Positions 44,511 to 53,406 of a stretch of DNA of 64,000 nt are shown one piece after another (positions within the stretch are counted from its first letter, which is position 1; every line of letters starts with the position of its first letter). Under the pieces are notes generated by a model. That model saw only the letters and a program-made list of their open reading frames with translations, was not told where the DNA came from and did not search any database. This DNA comes from Rhizobium sp. FKY42 (GTDB lineage: Bacteria > Pseudomonadota > Alphaproteobacteria > Rhizobiales > Rhizobiaceae), in contig NZ_STGA01000073.1 of assembly GCF_005222835.1 (NCBI RefSeq), positions 208,150 through 272,149 on the forward strand. Direction: 5' to 3'. The translations under genes were made by a program, and so were the position numbers.

Positions 44511-45569
44511 ATGAGCTTTTTGACACTCTCCCATCTCAAGAAGGCCTTCGGTCCGGTTCAGGTGGTCCATGATTTCAACATGTCGATTAACAAGGGCGAG
44601 TTTATCTCGTTCCTCGGCCCCTCCGGCTGCGGCAAGACCACCATCCTGCGGATGATCGCTGGCTTCGAAACGCCTTCGGACGGCTCTATCGCTATCAACG
44701 GCAAGGACCAGACAAGTCTGAAGCCAAACCAGCGCAATATCGGCATGGTGTTTCAGGCCTATGCCCTGTTTCCAAACATGAATGTGTTCGACAATGTTGC
44801 CTTCGGTCTCAAGGTCGCTGGCAAACCGAAGGCCGAGATCAAAGCCCGCGTTGAAGAAATGCTGAAGCTCATTCACCTGGAACACCTGGCTGACCGCTAT
44901 CCCTACCAGATGTCCGGCGGCCAACAGCAACGCGTGGCGCTTGCTCGCGCCCTTGCCCCTGCGCCGCAGGTTCTGCTGCTCGATGAGCCGCTCTCGGCGC
45001 TCGACGCCAAGATCCGAGTTTCCCTGCGGGAGGAAATCCGCCAGATCCAGCGCCAACTGGGTATCACAACCGTTTTCGTCACGCACGATCAGGAAGAGGC
45101 ACTTTCGATCTCGGACCGGATCGTGGTCATGAATGCCGGGAAGGCGGATCAGATCGGCACACCATCCGAGATCTACAGCAAGCCAACCACCCGCTTCGTG
45201 GCCAATTTTGTGGGCACCTTGAACATTGTAAATGCACAGGTCCGGGAGCCATCGGCGGGCGTTGTTTCCGTGGCGGACCATGTTCTTGTGCTGCCCAAAC
45301 CACTTGAAGGCAAGCAAGCGGGAGACACAATCTCTCTTGCCTTTCGCCCGGAAGCGGCAAGCCCTGCCCCGCAGACTTCGTCAGGGGCACTTAAAGGCAA
45401 CGTGGTTTCCTCACATTTCCTGGGATCCGTCGTCCGCACAAAAGTGGACATCCAGGGCAATATGATCTCGTTTGATGCCTTCAACGATCCCAATAATCCA
45501 ACACCGCTTCCAGGCCAGTCTTTAGCGCTTCAGCTGAATCCCGAAGGTTTGATGGTGCTCGACGATTAA
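44511..45569 (+). CDS. ABC transporter ATP-binding protein
   Basis: 352 residues. Walker A GPSGCGKTT, Q-loop MVFQAYALFP, signature MSGGQQQRVALARAL, Walker B VLLLDEPLSALDA and H-loop FVTHDQEEAL are all intact. The C-terminal TOBE-type domain (about 250-350) is typical of the spermidine/putrescine, Fe3+ and 2-aminoethylphosphonate importers. Thirteen bp after permease 2; last gene of the operon. Confidence 0.92.
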   Translation: MSFLTLSHLKKAFGPVQVVHDFNMSINKGEFISFLGPSGCGKTTILRMIAGFETPSDGSIAINGKDQTSLKPNQRNIGMVFQAYALFPNMNVFDNVAFGLKVAGKPKAEIKARVEEMLKLIHLEHLADRYPYQMSGGQQQRVALARALAPAPQVLLLDEPLSALDAKIRVSLREEIRQIQRQLGITTVFVTHDQEEALSISDRIVVMNAGKADQIGTPSEIYSKPTTRFVANFVGTLNIVNAQVREPSAGVVSVADHVLVLPKPLEGKQAGDTISLAFRPEAASPAPQTSSGALKGNVVSSHFLGSVVRTKVDIQGNMISFDAFNDPNNPTPLPGQSLALQLNPEGLMVLDD

Positions 45570-45952
45570 AAGCGAGGGCAAGACCCGCTTGAACATCGGC
45601 GGCAATGAATTTTCCTGATGATCAAGGGCTTCGTCGAAGAAACCTATCTGAATAGGTTCGAGGCGGGCTTGCTATCGTCCGGAAAATACGTGCTGCCGAT
45701 CTGCCACGTCCTGAGCTTCGGCGGCGTAAGGCCCATGCTCCTCAATGCATTGAGGCCTCATGTCAAGCAACAGGTGCGAATAGAATAAATTATCAAATGC
45801 TGTTTTTATAGTAAAATTTCGGGATTTGACGATAAGTCTTCCTGAGAATAATTAAAATTTGAATAAATTTAAATTGTCTGCTTCAGTTTAAATTAAATGC
45901 CCCGTTACAGCAGAATTGCTAGCGCTGCGCGACTGTCCAAGGGAGATCAGAC
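45570..45952. other. Gene-poor, AT-rich stretch with a doubtful 56-codon frame
   Basis: From about 45790 the DNA becomes strongly AT-rich (AATTAAAATTTGAATAAATTTAAATT). A plus-strand frame at 45618-45788 could encode 56 residues (MIKGFVEETYLNRFEAGLLS...), but it has no good ribosome-binding site and no recognisable family. It may be a gene remnant. The AT-rich part probably contains the promoter for the Gly/Ser-repeat gene. Confidence 0.5.
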
Positions 45953-46720
45953 ATGAAGGTTGGTGATAAACCTGGCAATCCATTCGAAAATCCCCCTGGA
46001 TTTGGCGGAGGCTCGCAAGGCACCGGAAAAGGTACGGGGGGAGATTCGGGCACCACGTCTTTTCGTAAACTGCCGCCTCCGCCTGGCTTCCTGCCGCCGA
46101 ACGGTTCCATGCCCTCACCCAATGGCAATACCATCTTTATCACGATCCCTCCGTATGGTGGGAATGGGGGGTCTGGATCCGGGTCCGGTACTGGCGGCGG
46201 CAGGGGCACCGGCGGCGGTGGCGGCACCGGCGGTGGTACAGGTAGTGGCGGCAGTGGCGGCAGTGGCGGTTCAAGCGGCAGTGGCGGCAGTGGCGGCAGT
46301 GGCGGCAGTGGCGGTTCAAGCGGCAGTGGTGCTGGAGGTGGTAGTGGTACCGGAAGCGGTTTTGGTGCCTATTACAAGCTAGCTGAGGGAACCCCTCAAT
46401 TTGGTGGCGGGTCCGGTACTGGTATGGGCGGCAGTGGCGGCTCCGGCGGCAGTGGCGGTTCAAGCGGCAGTGGCGGTTCAAGCGGAGCCGGACAAGGAAA
46501 AGATCAGTGGGGCAATCCGGCAGGCGGCACTCCCATTCCCGGCCAAGAAGGCGCGGTAATCATAGATGGGCCAAACGGAAAAGAGATCTGGTACAAAGGC
46601 AACTTCATTATGTACGCGCCCGCACCAATGAACTTCCCATCTCCTCCAGCAGCTACTGGTCCTAACTCAAAGGCAATAGCAACGGATGCCGGTATGGGCG
46701 GTGGTGACGAGGGCGAATAG
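45953..46720 (+). CDS. Gly/Ser-rich repeat protein of unknown function
   Basis: 255 residues with GGGAG eight bases before ATG 45953. A Pro-rich N-terminal third (KLPPPPGFLPPNGSMP) is followed by two Gly/Ser repeat blocks of GSGGSGGSS type. A short non-repetitive island (FGAYYKLAEGTPQF) separates them, and the C-terminus is a more ordinary domain (EGAVIIDGPNGKEIWYKGNFIMYAPAPM). No signal peptide, membrane segment or known domain was recognised. The reverse strand is also open here but only because of the repeats. It could be a structural, secreted or linker-rich protein; no function is proposed. Confidence 0.6.
   Translation: MKVGDKPGNPFENPPGFGGGSQGTGKGTGGDSGTTSFRKLPPPPGFLPPNGSMPSPNGNTIFITIPPYGGNGGSGSGSGTGGGRGTGGGGGTGGGTGSGGSGGSGGSSGSGGSGGSGGSGGSSGSGAGGGSGTGSGFGAYYKLAEGTPQFGGGSGTGMGGSGGSGGSGGSSGSGGSSGAGQGKDQWGNPAGGTPIPGQEGAVIIDGPNGKEIWYKGNFIMYAPAPMNFPSPPAATGPNSKAIATDAGMGGGDEGE
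46241..46330 (+). repeat. GGCAGTGGC-type tandem repeats, block 1
   Basis: Nine-base units encoding Gly-Ser-Gly, with identical 18-mers GGCAGTGGCGGTTCAAGC at 46259-46276 and 46304-46321. Identity at the DNA level points to recent slippage or duplication. Confidence 0.85.
46428..46485 (+). repeat. GGCAGTGGC-type tandem repeats, block 2
   Basis: The same 18-mer GGCAGTGGCGGTTCAAGC occurs twice head-to-tail at 46448-46465 and 46466-46483, within the same reading frame as block 1. Confidence 0.85.
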
Positions 46721-47429
46721 CCCGCACTCTGCCTTATGGCAGCGCACGCACAACCGGGATCGCCTCATGCTGGGATCAGGCCCGGACAGATAGAATGATA
46801 GTGTTCGAGCGTATCGTCAGATGCGCTCGAACATTGAGAGCCGACATTATCTGGCTTCACTTAACAATGTCAGAATCAGATATTTCAGATCGGCCAGTGC
46901 TTAACTGCGCACGAGAACTGTCGCCAAAGGACAAGGTCCGCAGCCGCGTCATTCGAAGCGCAAAGGATGGACTTGATGGCAGGGTTTGGAACCATATCCA
47001 ACTCCTGGTACGAACGTCCTCGTTGAAACGTCGATATCAATCTGGATACGCTATCTTCAGACGAATTTGGATACGCTTTCTGCGGCCGAATGCACATGGA
47101 ACCGGCGGCACGATCGGTCATCGACAACTAAGCCCACTCTAAAGCGCGGCGCACTTTAGAGTGCATCGCTCATTTTGCGTCCAGACTGCCAACACGATGC
47201 AACCCAGACAGTCAAATGGAGCATTTCAGGTAAGCCTGTCTTTTTTCGCAAACGCTCATCTTGCGCATCTCTGATGCGCCTTGGGACGGGTCAGGAATCC
47301 CTTTGCTTCTGCTCCAAGCATTTTTCTATAGCATGTCGCGCAAAAGTGTGTAGCGGTTTTGCGGCGACTACATGCAATAAAACAAAGACTTAATGCGTCA
47401 GGTGCGGATCTGAAAGATGGCGACCCGCT
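46721..47429. other. 709 bp without a convincing gene; possible mobile-element debris
   Basis: Holds two imperfect 20-bp direct repeats, AATCTGGATACGCTATCTTC (47039-47058) and AATTTGGATACGCTTTCTGC (47064-47083), 25 bp apart, which recall the multiple terminal repeats of IS21-type elements. A perfect inverted repeat, CACTCTAAAG/CTTTAGAGTG (47135-47144 / 47154-47163), follows. The frames at 46795-47142 (plus) and 46885-47127 (minus) lack ribosome-binding sites and known domains. Transposon origin is a guess. Confidence 0.5.
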
Positions 47430-50400
47430 TTAGGCAGCCGCCTCGGTTTCGGTATTGCCTGGTACATAATTCAGCACCGGCCCCAGCCAACGCTCGACCT
47501 CCGAAATCTCCATGCCCTTCCGGCGAGCATAGTCCTCCACCTGATCACGCTCGACCTTCGCCACACCAAAGTAGTAGCTATCCGGATGGCCGATATACAG
47601 GCCTGAGACCGAAGACCCGGGCCACATGGCATAGCTTTCCGTGAGTGTCACGCCTGTCGTCTTCTCCGCATCGAGAAGAGCGAACAGGGTCCGCTTCTCC
47701 GTGTGGTCTGGCTGCGCCGGATAGCCGGGAGCCGGACGAATGCCCGCATAGGCTTCAGCCACAAGTTCCTCGTTGGAGAAGTGCTCGTCCTTGGCATAAC
47801 CCCAGTATTCACGACGCACCTGCTCATGCATGCGCTCGGCAAAGGCCTCTGCAAAGCGATCGGCCAGAGCCTTGACCATGATGGAGGAATAATCGTCATT
47901 GGCGCGCTCGAAGCGCTCCGCAATCGCCACTTCCTCGATGCCGGCGGTCACGACAAAGCCGCCAACGTAATCCGCCTTGCCGCTCTCTGCCGGTGCCACG
48001 AAGTCTGAAAGAGCCACGTTCGGACGGCCATCGCGTTTGGAAAGCTGCTGGCGAAGCGTATAGAACGTGGCAAGTTCCTCGCTGCGCGCATCGTCCTTGA
48101 ACAGCCGGATATCATCGCCCACGGCATTGGCCGGCCAGAAGCCGATGACAGCACGCGGACGGAACCACTTCTCATCCACGATCTTCTGGAGCATGGCTTG
48201 GGCATCCGCATAGAGTTGCCGCGCCGCCTCGCCCTGCTTTTCATCTTCCAGGATTGCCGGAAAGCGCCCCTTCAGCTCCCAAGTCTGGAAGAAAGGTGTC
48301 CAGTCGATATAAGGCACAAGATCTTCCAGCGAATAATCATCGAACACCTTCGTGCCAAGGAAGCCAGGTTTGACGGGCTGATAGGCCGCCCAATCCACCT
48401 GCTGCGCATTGGCGCGCGCGCGCGCAATCGGCAACCGCGTCTTTTCGGCTTCGGCACGCGCATGGGCCGCGGCCACCTTGGCATATTCGGCGCGAATGTT
48501 GTCGACATAGTCCTCGCGCCCGCCTTCTGCCAACAGATTGGAGACGACGCCGACAGCGCGGCTGGCATCAGTGACATAGACCGCCTGCCCTGCCTGATAA
48601 TTGGGATGGATTTTAACCGCCGTGTGCACGCGGCTGGTCGTTGCGCCACCAATCAGAAGCGGAATGTCAAAGCCCTGCTTCTGCATCTCGGAAGCGACAT
48701 GCACCATCTCGTCGAGCGAAGGCGTGATGAGGCCGGAGAGGCCGATGATATCCACCTTCTCCTCACGCGCAACTTCCAGAATCTTCGTCGCAGGCACCAT
48801 GACGCCAAGATCGATGATCTCGTAATTGTTGCAGGCAAGTACGACGCCGACGATGTTCTTGCCGATGTCGTGAACATCACCTTTGACGGTCGCCATCAGC
48901 ACCTTGCCGGCCGCCTGACGCTGGTCACCACCATTCTGGCGTTTCTCTTCTTCCATATACGGCAGAAGCACGGCAACCGCCTGCTTCATAACACGGGCGG
49001 ATTTCACCACCTGCGGCAGGAACATCTTGCCCGCACCGAACAGATCGCCCACCACGTTCATGCCCGCCATCAGCGGGCCTTCGATGACATGCAGCGGACG
49101 CTCTGCCTGCAGGCGAGCCTCTTCTGTATCCGCTTCGATATACTCGGTAATCCCGTTGACCAAGGCATGCTCAAGACGCTTAGCAACCGGCCATTCGCGC
49201 CAAGCAAGATCCTGAGTCTTCGCCTCCTTCGCTCCGGTGCCACGGAAGCGCTCGGCAATTTCCAGCAGGCGCTCGGTGGAATCCGGGCGGCGGTTCAGCA
49301 CCACGTCTTCGCAGGCTTCGCGCAGTTCGGGATCAATGTTTTCATAGATCGCAAGCTGGCCCGCATTGACGATGCCCATGTCCATGCCCGCCTGAATGGC
49401 GTGATACAGGAACACCGCATGCATGGCTTCGCGCACCGGCTCATTGCCGCGGAAGGAGAAGGACAGGTTGGATACCCCGCCTGAAATATGCACCAAGGGC
49501 ATTTCCTTGCGGATCGTGCGCGTCGCTTCAATGAAATCGACACCGTAATTATTGTGCTCTTCGATCCCGGTCGCGACAGCAAAAACGTTCGGATCGAAAA
49601 TGATATCTTCCGGCGGGAAGCCAACCTCTTCCGTCAGGATCTTATAGGCGCGGCGGCAAATCTCCACCTTGCGATCGTAGGTATCCGCCTGCCCTGTCTC
49701 GTCAAAGGCCATCACCACAACCGCAGCACCGAAGGCGCGAATGAGCTTTGCCTGCCGAACGAAGTTCTCTTCGCCTTCCTTGAGCGAGATGGAGTTGACG
49801 ATTGCCTTGCCCTGAACGCACTTCAGGCCACCCTCGATGATTTCGAACTTGGATGAATCGATCATCACCGGCACGCGGGCAATATCCGGCTCGGCGGCAA
49901 TGAGGTTCAGGAACTCCACCATGGCGCGGCCGGAATCGATCAAGCCTTCGTCCATGTTGATGTCGATGATCTGCGCACCGTTTTCCACCTGATCGCGCGC
50001 GACGGCCAGAGCAGCCGTGTAATCCGCATTGGTGATCAGTTTGCGGAACTTCGCCGAGCCGGTCACGTTCGTGCGCTCGCCCACGTTAACGAAGGGAATG
50101 TCCTTGGTCAGCGTGAAAGGCTCAAGGCCGGACAGCGACATGAACGGTCGGTGCTCCGGCACCTGGCGCGGCTTGAATTCGCTGACCGCTTCGGCAATCG
50201 CCCGGATGTGCTCCGGTGTGGAACCGCAGCAACCGCCAACCACGTTGACGAGGCCTTCCTTGGCGAATTCGCGAACCTGCTTCGCCATGGCCTCCGGCGA
50301 CTGGTCGTACTGGCCAAACTCGTTGGGCAGACCAGCATTCGGATAGGCGCAGATGAAGGTGTCCGCGACAACGGATACCTCTTGCAAATGCGGACGCATG

Positions 50401-51197
50401 GCATCTGCACCAAGCGCACAGTTGAAACCGACGGTGAACGGACGCGCATGGCTGACGGAATTCCAGAACGCCGTCGGCGTCTGGCCGGACAGCGTACGCC
50501 CCGAAAGGTCGGTAATCGTGCCGGAAATCATCACTGGCAGGCGTATACCCTTGGCGATGAAGCGCTCTTCGCAAGCGAAAATCGCCGCCTTGGCGTTCAG
50601 CGTATCGAAGATGGTCTCAATCAGAATGATATCGGCACCGCCGTCAATAAGGCCATCGATCTGCTCGGCATAGGCCACTCGCAGATCATCGAAGGTTACG
50701 GCACGGTAGCCCGGATTGTTGACATCCGGCGAGATGGAGGCAGTGCGGTTCGTTGGTCCAATGGCACCAGCCACGAAGCGGCGCTTGCCGTCTTCGCGCA
50801 TGGCACGTTCAATGGCGCGGCGAACGACCTGCGCGCCTTCCTTGTTCAAGTCGTAAACCGCGCCTTCCATCTGGTAATCGGCCTGAGCGATGCGGGTCGA
50901 GGAAAATGTATTTGTCTCGATGATGTCCGCGCCAGCCTTGGCGTAGCGGTAGTGAATATCCTCAATGGCTTGTGGCTGGGTGAGGATCAGAAGGTCGTTA
51001 TTGCCCTGCTGGTGACAGGCACACCCGATAAAGCGATCGCCGCGAAAATGGTCCTCGTCAAAACCCAGTCCCTGGATCTGCGTTCCCATGGCCCCGTCGA
51101 GAATGAGGATGCGTTCGCGCGCAGCCTTCGCCAGCGCCTCGAAAATCTCCTTGCCATCGCGCGCCGCGCCTTCCGGACCAAACAGCTGATCAAACAC
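47430..51197 (-). CDS. metH: MetH, cobalamin-dependent methionine synthase
   Basis: Moves the methyl group from methyl-THF via B12 to homocysteine. At about 1255 residues it is full length with all modules: homocysteine domain (zinc ligands in VGFNCALG and GGCCGSTPEH), pterin-binding domain, cap and B12 domain (DVHDIGKNIVGVV, with the cobalt-ligand His), and the C-terminal SAM-reactivation domain. GTG 51197 lies six bases after GAGGAG, while ATG 51203 abuts it directly, so GTG is favoured; the two differ by two codons. The palindrome 51240-51255 upstream matches that of the metF operon. Confidence 0.95.
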   Translation of the reverse strand: MFDQLFGPEGAARDGKEIFEALAKAARERILILDGAMGTQIQGLGFDEDHFRGDRFIGCACHQQGNNDLLILTQPQAIEDIHYRYAKAGADIIETNTFSSTRIAQADYQMEGAVYDLNKEGAQVVRRAIERAMREDGKRRFVAGAIGPTNRTASISPDVNNPGYRAVTFDDLRVAYAEQIDGLIDGGADIILIETIFDTLNAKAAIFACEERFIAKGIRLPVMISGTITDLSGRTLSGQTPTAFWNSVSHARPFTVGFNCALGADAMRPHLQEVSVVADTFICAYPNAGLPNEFGQYDQSPEAMAKQVREFAKEGLVNVVGGCCGSTPEHIRAIAEAVSEFKPRQVPEHRPFMSLSGLEPFTLTKDIPFVNVGERTNVTGSAKFRKLITNADYTAALAVARDQVENGAQIIDINMDEGLIDSGRAMVEFLNLIAAEPDIARVPVMIDSSKFEIIEGGLKCVQGKAIVNSISLKEGEENFVRQAKLIRAFGAAVVVMAFDETGQADTYDRKVEICRRAYKILTEEVGFPPEDIIFDPNVFAVATGIEEHNNYGVDFIEATRTIRKEMPLVHISGGVSNLSFSFRGNEPVREAMHAVFLYHAIQAGMDMGIVNAGQLAIYENIDPELREACEDVVLNRRPDSTERLLEIAERFRGTGAKEAKTQDLAWREWPVAKRLEHALVNGITEYIEADTEEARLQAERPLHVIEGPLMAGMNVVGDLFGAGKMFLPQVVKSARVMKQAVAVLLPYMEEEKRQNGGDQRQAAGKVLMATVKGDVHDIGKNIVGVVLACNNYEIIDLGVMVPATKILEVAREEKVDIIGLSGLITPSLDEMVHVASEMQKQGFDIPLLIGGATTSRVHTAVKIHPNYQAGQAVYVTDASRAVGVVSNLLAEGGREDYVDNIRAEYAKVAAAHARAEAEKTRLPIARARANAQQVDWAAYQPVKPGFLGTKVFDDYSLEDLVPYIDWTPFFQTWELKGRFPAILEDEKQGEAARQLYADAQAMLQKIVDEKWFRPRAVIGFWPANAVGDDIRLFKDDARSEELATFYTLRQQLSKRDGRPNVALSDFVAPAESGKADYVGGFVVTAGIEEVAIAERFERANDDYSSIMVKALADRFAEAFAERMHEQVRREYWGYAKDEHFSNEELVAEAYAGIRPAPGYPAQPDHTEKRTLFALLDAEKTTGVTLTESYAMWPGSSVSGLYIGHPDSYYFGVAKVERDQVEDYARRKGMEISEVERWLGPVLNYVPGNTETEAAA

Positions 51198-51239
51198 GGG
51201 CATCTCCTCAAACTACATCTTCGCACTGCGCTTGATCAC

Positions 51240-51255
51240 ATAAAGATATCTTTAT
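51240..51255. promoter_or_regulatory. Palindromic operator ATAAAGATATCTTTAT (copy 2)
   Basis: Identical 16-bp palindrome to 21105-21120, here extended to the 18-bp CATAAAGATATCTTTATG. It lies about 40 bp upstream of metH and is the probable site for the ArsR-methyltransferase regulator encoded at 20062-21081. Confidence 0.82.
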
Positions 51256-51356
51256 GTCAATCTAACTGCCTGATATCCCTGCAACGGCATGACAGTATCG
51301 AATGAACAAGATATACGCATCTTCTATTCAAAGTTCCAAATCCCTGGAGACCGTTC

Positions 51357-52604
51357 ATGAGCGCCACCGGCCAGAACCCACTGAACTGGGCTGATCGTCC
51401 CTATCATCGTCAATGGCTGCTGTCGCAGGCGGAAGGATTGATGGATTTCTTCCAATATCGGGCCATAAATCCGAAGGGCGGCTTCTTTGATCTGGATCGC
51501 AGCGGAGCGCCTCTTAACACCAACAATCCGGTACGTGGCATTCATGCGAGCGCCCGCATGGTGCATTGCTTTGCCATTGGCGATCTTTTGGGGCGACCAG
51601 GCGCTGCAGACGTGGTGGATCACGGCATGCGCTATCTCTGGGAAAAGCATCGCGATCAGAGATATGGCGGTTATTTCTGGCAGGCTAATGATGAAGGCGC
51701 AGCAGATGCCTCCAAGCAGGGCTACGGCCACGCCTTTGTTCTCTTAGCCGCTTCTTCGGCGAAAGCGATAGGCCATCCGCTGGCTGATAAAATGCTGACG
51801 GACATTACCGAGGTTCTCGAAACAAAGTTCTGGGAAGAACGTCATGGCGCCATCGCTGAGGAGTTTTCCGAGGACTGGCAGGCGGTTCCGGGATATCGCG
51901 GCCAGAACTCCAACATGCATCTTACGGAAAGCCTGATGGCGGCGTTCGAAGCAACCGGCGAGCGGCACTACCTCCAGCAGGCAGAGCGCATAGCAGATCT
52001 TCTGATCAACCGCCGCGCACGTGAAGAAGGCTTTCGCGTCGCGGAACATTTCTCGGAAGACTGGGTTGTCGACCGCAATTACTATCACCCCAACGAAATG
52101 TTCCGCCCAGCCGGCACCACGCCCGGCCACTGGCTGGAATGGGCGCGGTTGCTGCTGCAGCTCTACGCGCTGGGCGGCAAGGCGCAAAGCTGGATGCCGC
52201 AGGCGGCTGAAGCCTTGTTTGAACGGTCCATGACACTGGGTTGGGACAATGAAAAAGGCGGCTTCTTCTACACGCTGGACTGGCAGGATAATCCAGACAA
52301 GCGGTCCAAGCTCTGGTGGCCCATGTGCGAAGCGGCGGGCGCCGCGCACTTTCTCAACCATCATGTGCCGAACCGCTTCCACGAGGAAAGCTATCGCAAA
52401 ATCTGGTCAACGATCGCCGCGCATTTTCTCGATCGTGAAAACGGCGGCTGGTTCGAAGAGACGACGGAAGACCTCAAGCCCTCCAATACGCTGTTCCCCG
52501 GCAAGGGCGATATCTATCACGCATTCCAGGCTTGCCTTATTCCGCTGTTCCCGGCGACAGGCAGCCTGACGAAGGTTATTGCCGAGAACGGAGCCGCTCT
52601 TTGA
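51357..52604 (+). CDS. AGE-family aldose-ketose isomerase (mannose isomerase / YihS-like)
   Basis: 415 residues with the (alpha/alpha)6-barrel pattern of the N-acylglucosamine 2-epimerase superfamily. The active-site motif RGQNSNMHLTES and repeated His-bearing helices (SARMVHCF, YGHAFVLLA, HWLEWARL) fit enzymes that interconvert mannose or sulfoquinovose-related aldoses and ketoses without ATP. D-mannose isomerase of this family has been described from Agrobacterium. ATG 51357 follows GGAGACCGTTC. Divergent from metH. Confidence 0.85.
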   Translation: MSATGQNPLNWADRPYHRQWLLSQAEGLMDFFQYRAINPKGGFFDLDRSGAPLNTNNPVRGIHASARMVHCFAIGDLLGRPGAADVVDHGMRYLWEKHRDQRYGGYFWQANDEGAADASKQGYGHAFVLLAASSAKAIGHPLADKMLTDITEVLETKFWEERHGAIAEEFSEDWQAVPGYRGQNSNMHLTESLMAAFEATGERHYLQQAERIADLLINRRAREEGFRVAEHFSEDWVVDRNYYHPNEMFRPAGTTPGHWLEWARLLLQLYALGGKAQSWMPQAAEALFERSMTLGWDNEKGGFFYTLDWQDNPDKRSKLWWPMCEAAGAAHFLNHHVPNRFHEESYRKIWSTIAAHFLDRENGGWFEETTEDLKPSNTLFPGKGDIYHAFQACLIPLFPATGSLTKVIAENGAAL

Positions 52605-52612
52605 AATAGAAA

Positions 52613-52639
52613 AGCCTCCGCTATTTCCCAGCGGAGGCT
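52613..52639. terminator. Terminator hairpin between convergent genes
   Basis: AGCCTCCGCT and AGCGGAGGCT form a perfect 10-bp stem with a 7-nt loop. On the minus strand it is followed by TTTTC, serving the lipoprotein gene that ends at 52650. Confidence 0.82.
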
Positions 52640-52649
52640 CCGTTCAGGA

Positions 52650-53273
52650 TCAGTAGCGCCGGACGGGCGGCCGCATGTCGCCTTGCGGGTTCATGCGGAA
52701 AGCAGCAAGATCCCGCTCGGCGTTGGAAAGGTCGTAGCTCAGATCATCCGCCTCGCGACGCAGACGGCGGATTTCGAAATCGTTATCGTCGATGCGCATC
52801 TGAATTGCACGACGATCCTGATCCTTCGCATTCTTGAGTTCGCGGTAGCGCTGGTCGGTATCCTGCTCGCGCGAACTGATGCTGGACCGTATGGAATTCA
52901 TGCGCTCACGGACTTCGTGAACCCGCTTGCCCAACGTGTAGCCGCGCATAAAACCCTGCTCCAGATCAGGGGGGCAAACATTGTTGTAGCCATCACCTGC
53001 TTCTCCACGCTGAGCACCGCTCAGCGGCGTGCAGTAGCGCTTGATCCCTTCCTGGAAGCCCTGATACCAGGTCGTCTGGTCTGGAACGACCTTGACGCGT
53101 TCGCATGATTTGACGTGGTCCGCAAAGCGGCTTTGCGGATTATAGCCAGCGGCACCATCCGTATCGCCAATGACTTTCCAATTGGCCGCGACGCATTCTT
53201 CCTTCGACAAGGAATAACATGACGGCAAAAGGCACATTGCCCCCAAAGCGCTGAGCACCAGCAGTTTACGCAT
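52650..53273 (-). CDS. DUF2799-type lipoprotein
   Basis: 207 residues. The signal peptide ends in the lipobox LPSC (Cys about 19), and KEECVAANWKVIGDTDGAAGY is the DUF2799 signature near the start. YCTPLSGAQRGEAGDGYNNVCP follows. The C-terminal half is a charged coiled coil (REQDTDQRYRELKNAKDQDRR). Envelope location is inferred; function is unknown. Confidence 0.8.
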   Translation of the reverse strand: MRKLLVLSALGAMCLLPSCYSLSKEECVAANWKVIGDTDGAAGYNPQSRFADHVKSCERVKVVPDQTTWYQGFQEGIKRYCTPLSGAQRGEAGDGYNNVCPPDLEQGFMRGYTLGKRVHEVRERMNSIRSSISSREQDTDQRYRELKNAKDQDRRAIQMRIDDNDFEIRRLRREADDLSYDLSNAERDLAAFRMNPQGDMRPPVRRY

Positions 53274-53406
53274 TCCCCTCCACCCCCAAGGTGTAATGTT
53301 GTAGAGGAAGAATAAGCAAATAAATCGTTAATGCGCTAGCCTGTGAGCCTGCCGATTATGAGCCTTCGTTGATTTTCCACCATCGAGGAAAGTGGCGATG
53401 GACGAT

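Noticed and set aside
46140..46481. 113-codon minus-strand His/Cys/Arg-rich frame
   Set aside because: It is the reverse complement of the Gly/Ser repeats, which keeps all frames open.
46241..46485. Possible CRISPR-like repeat array
   Set aside because: Units are 9-18 bp, in frame with a protein, and have no spacers of constant length.
47175..47393. 72-codon plus-strand frame upstream of the metH 3' end
   Set aside because: No ribosome-binding site, Cys/Arg-rich random composition, no family.
50151..51305. 384-codon plus-strand frame opposite metH
   Set aside because: Antisense to the homocysteine domain of metH; not protein-like.
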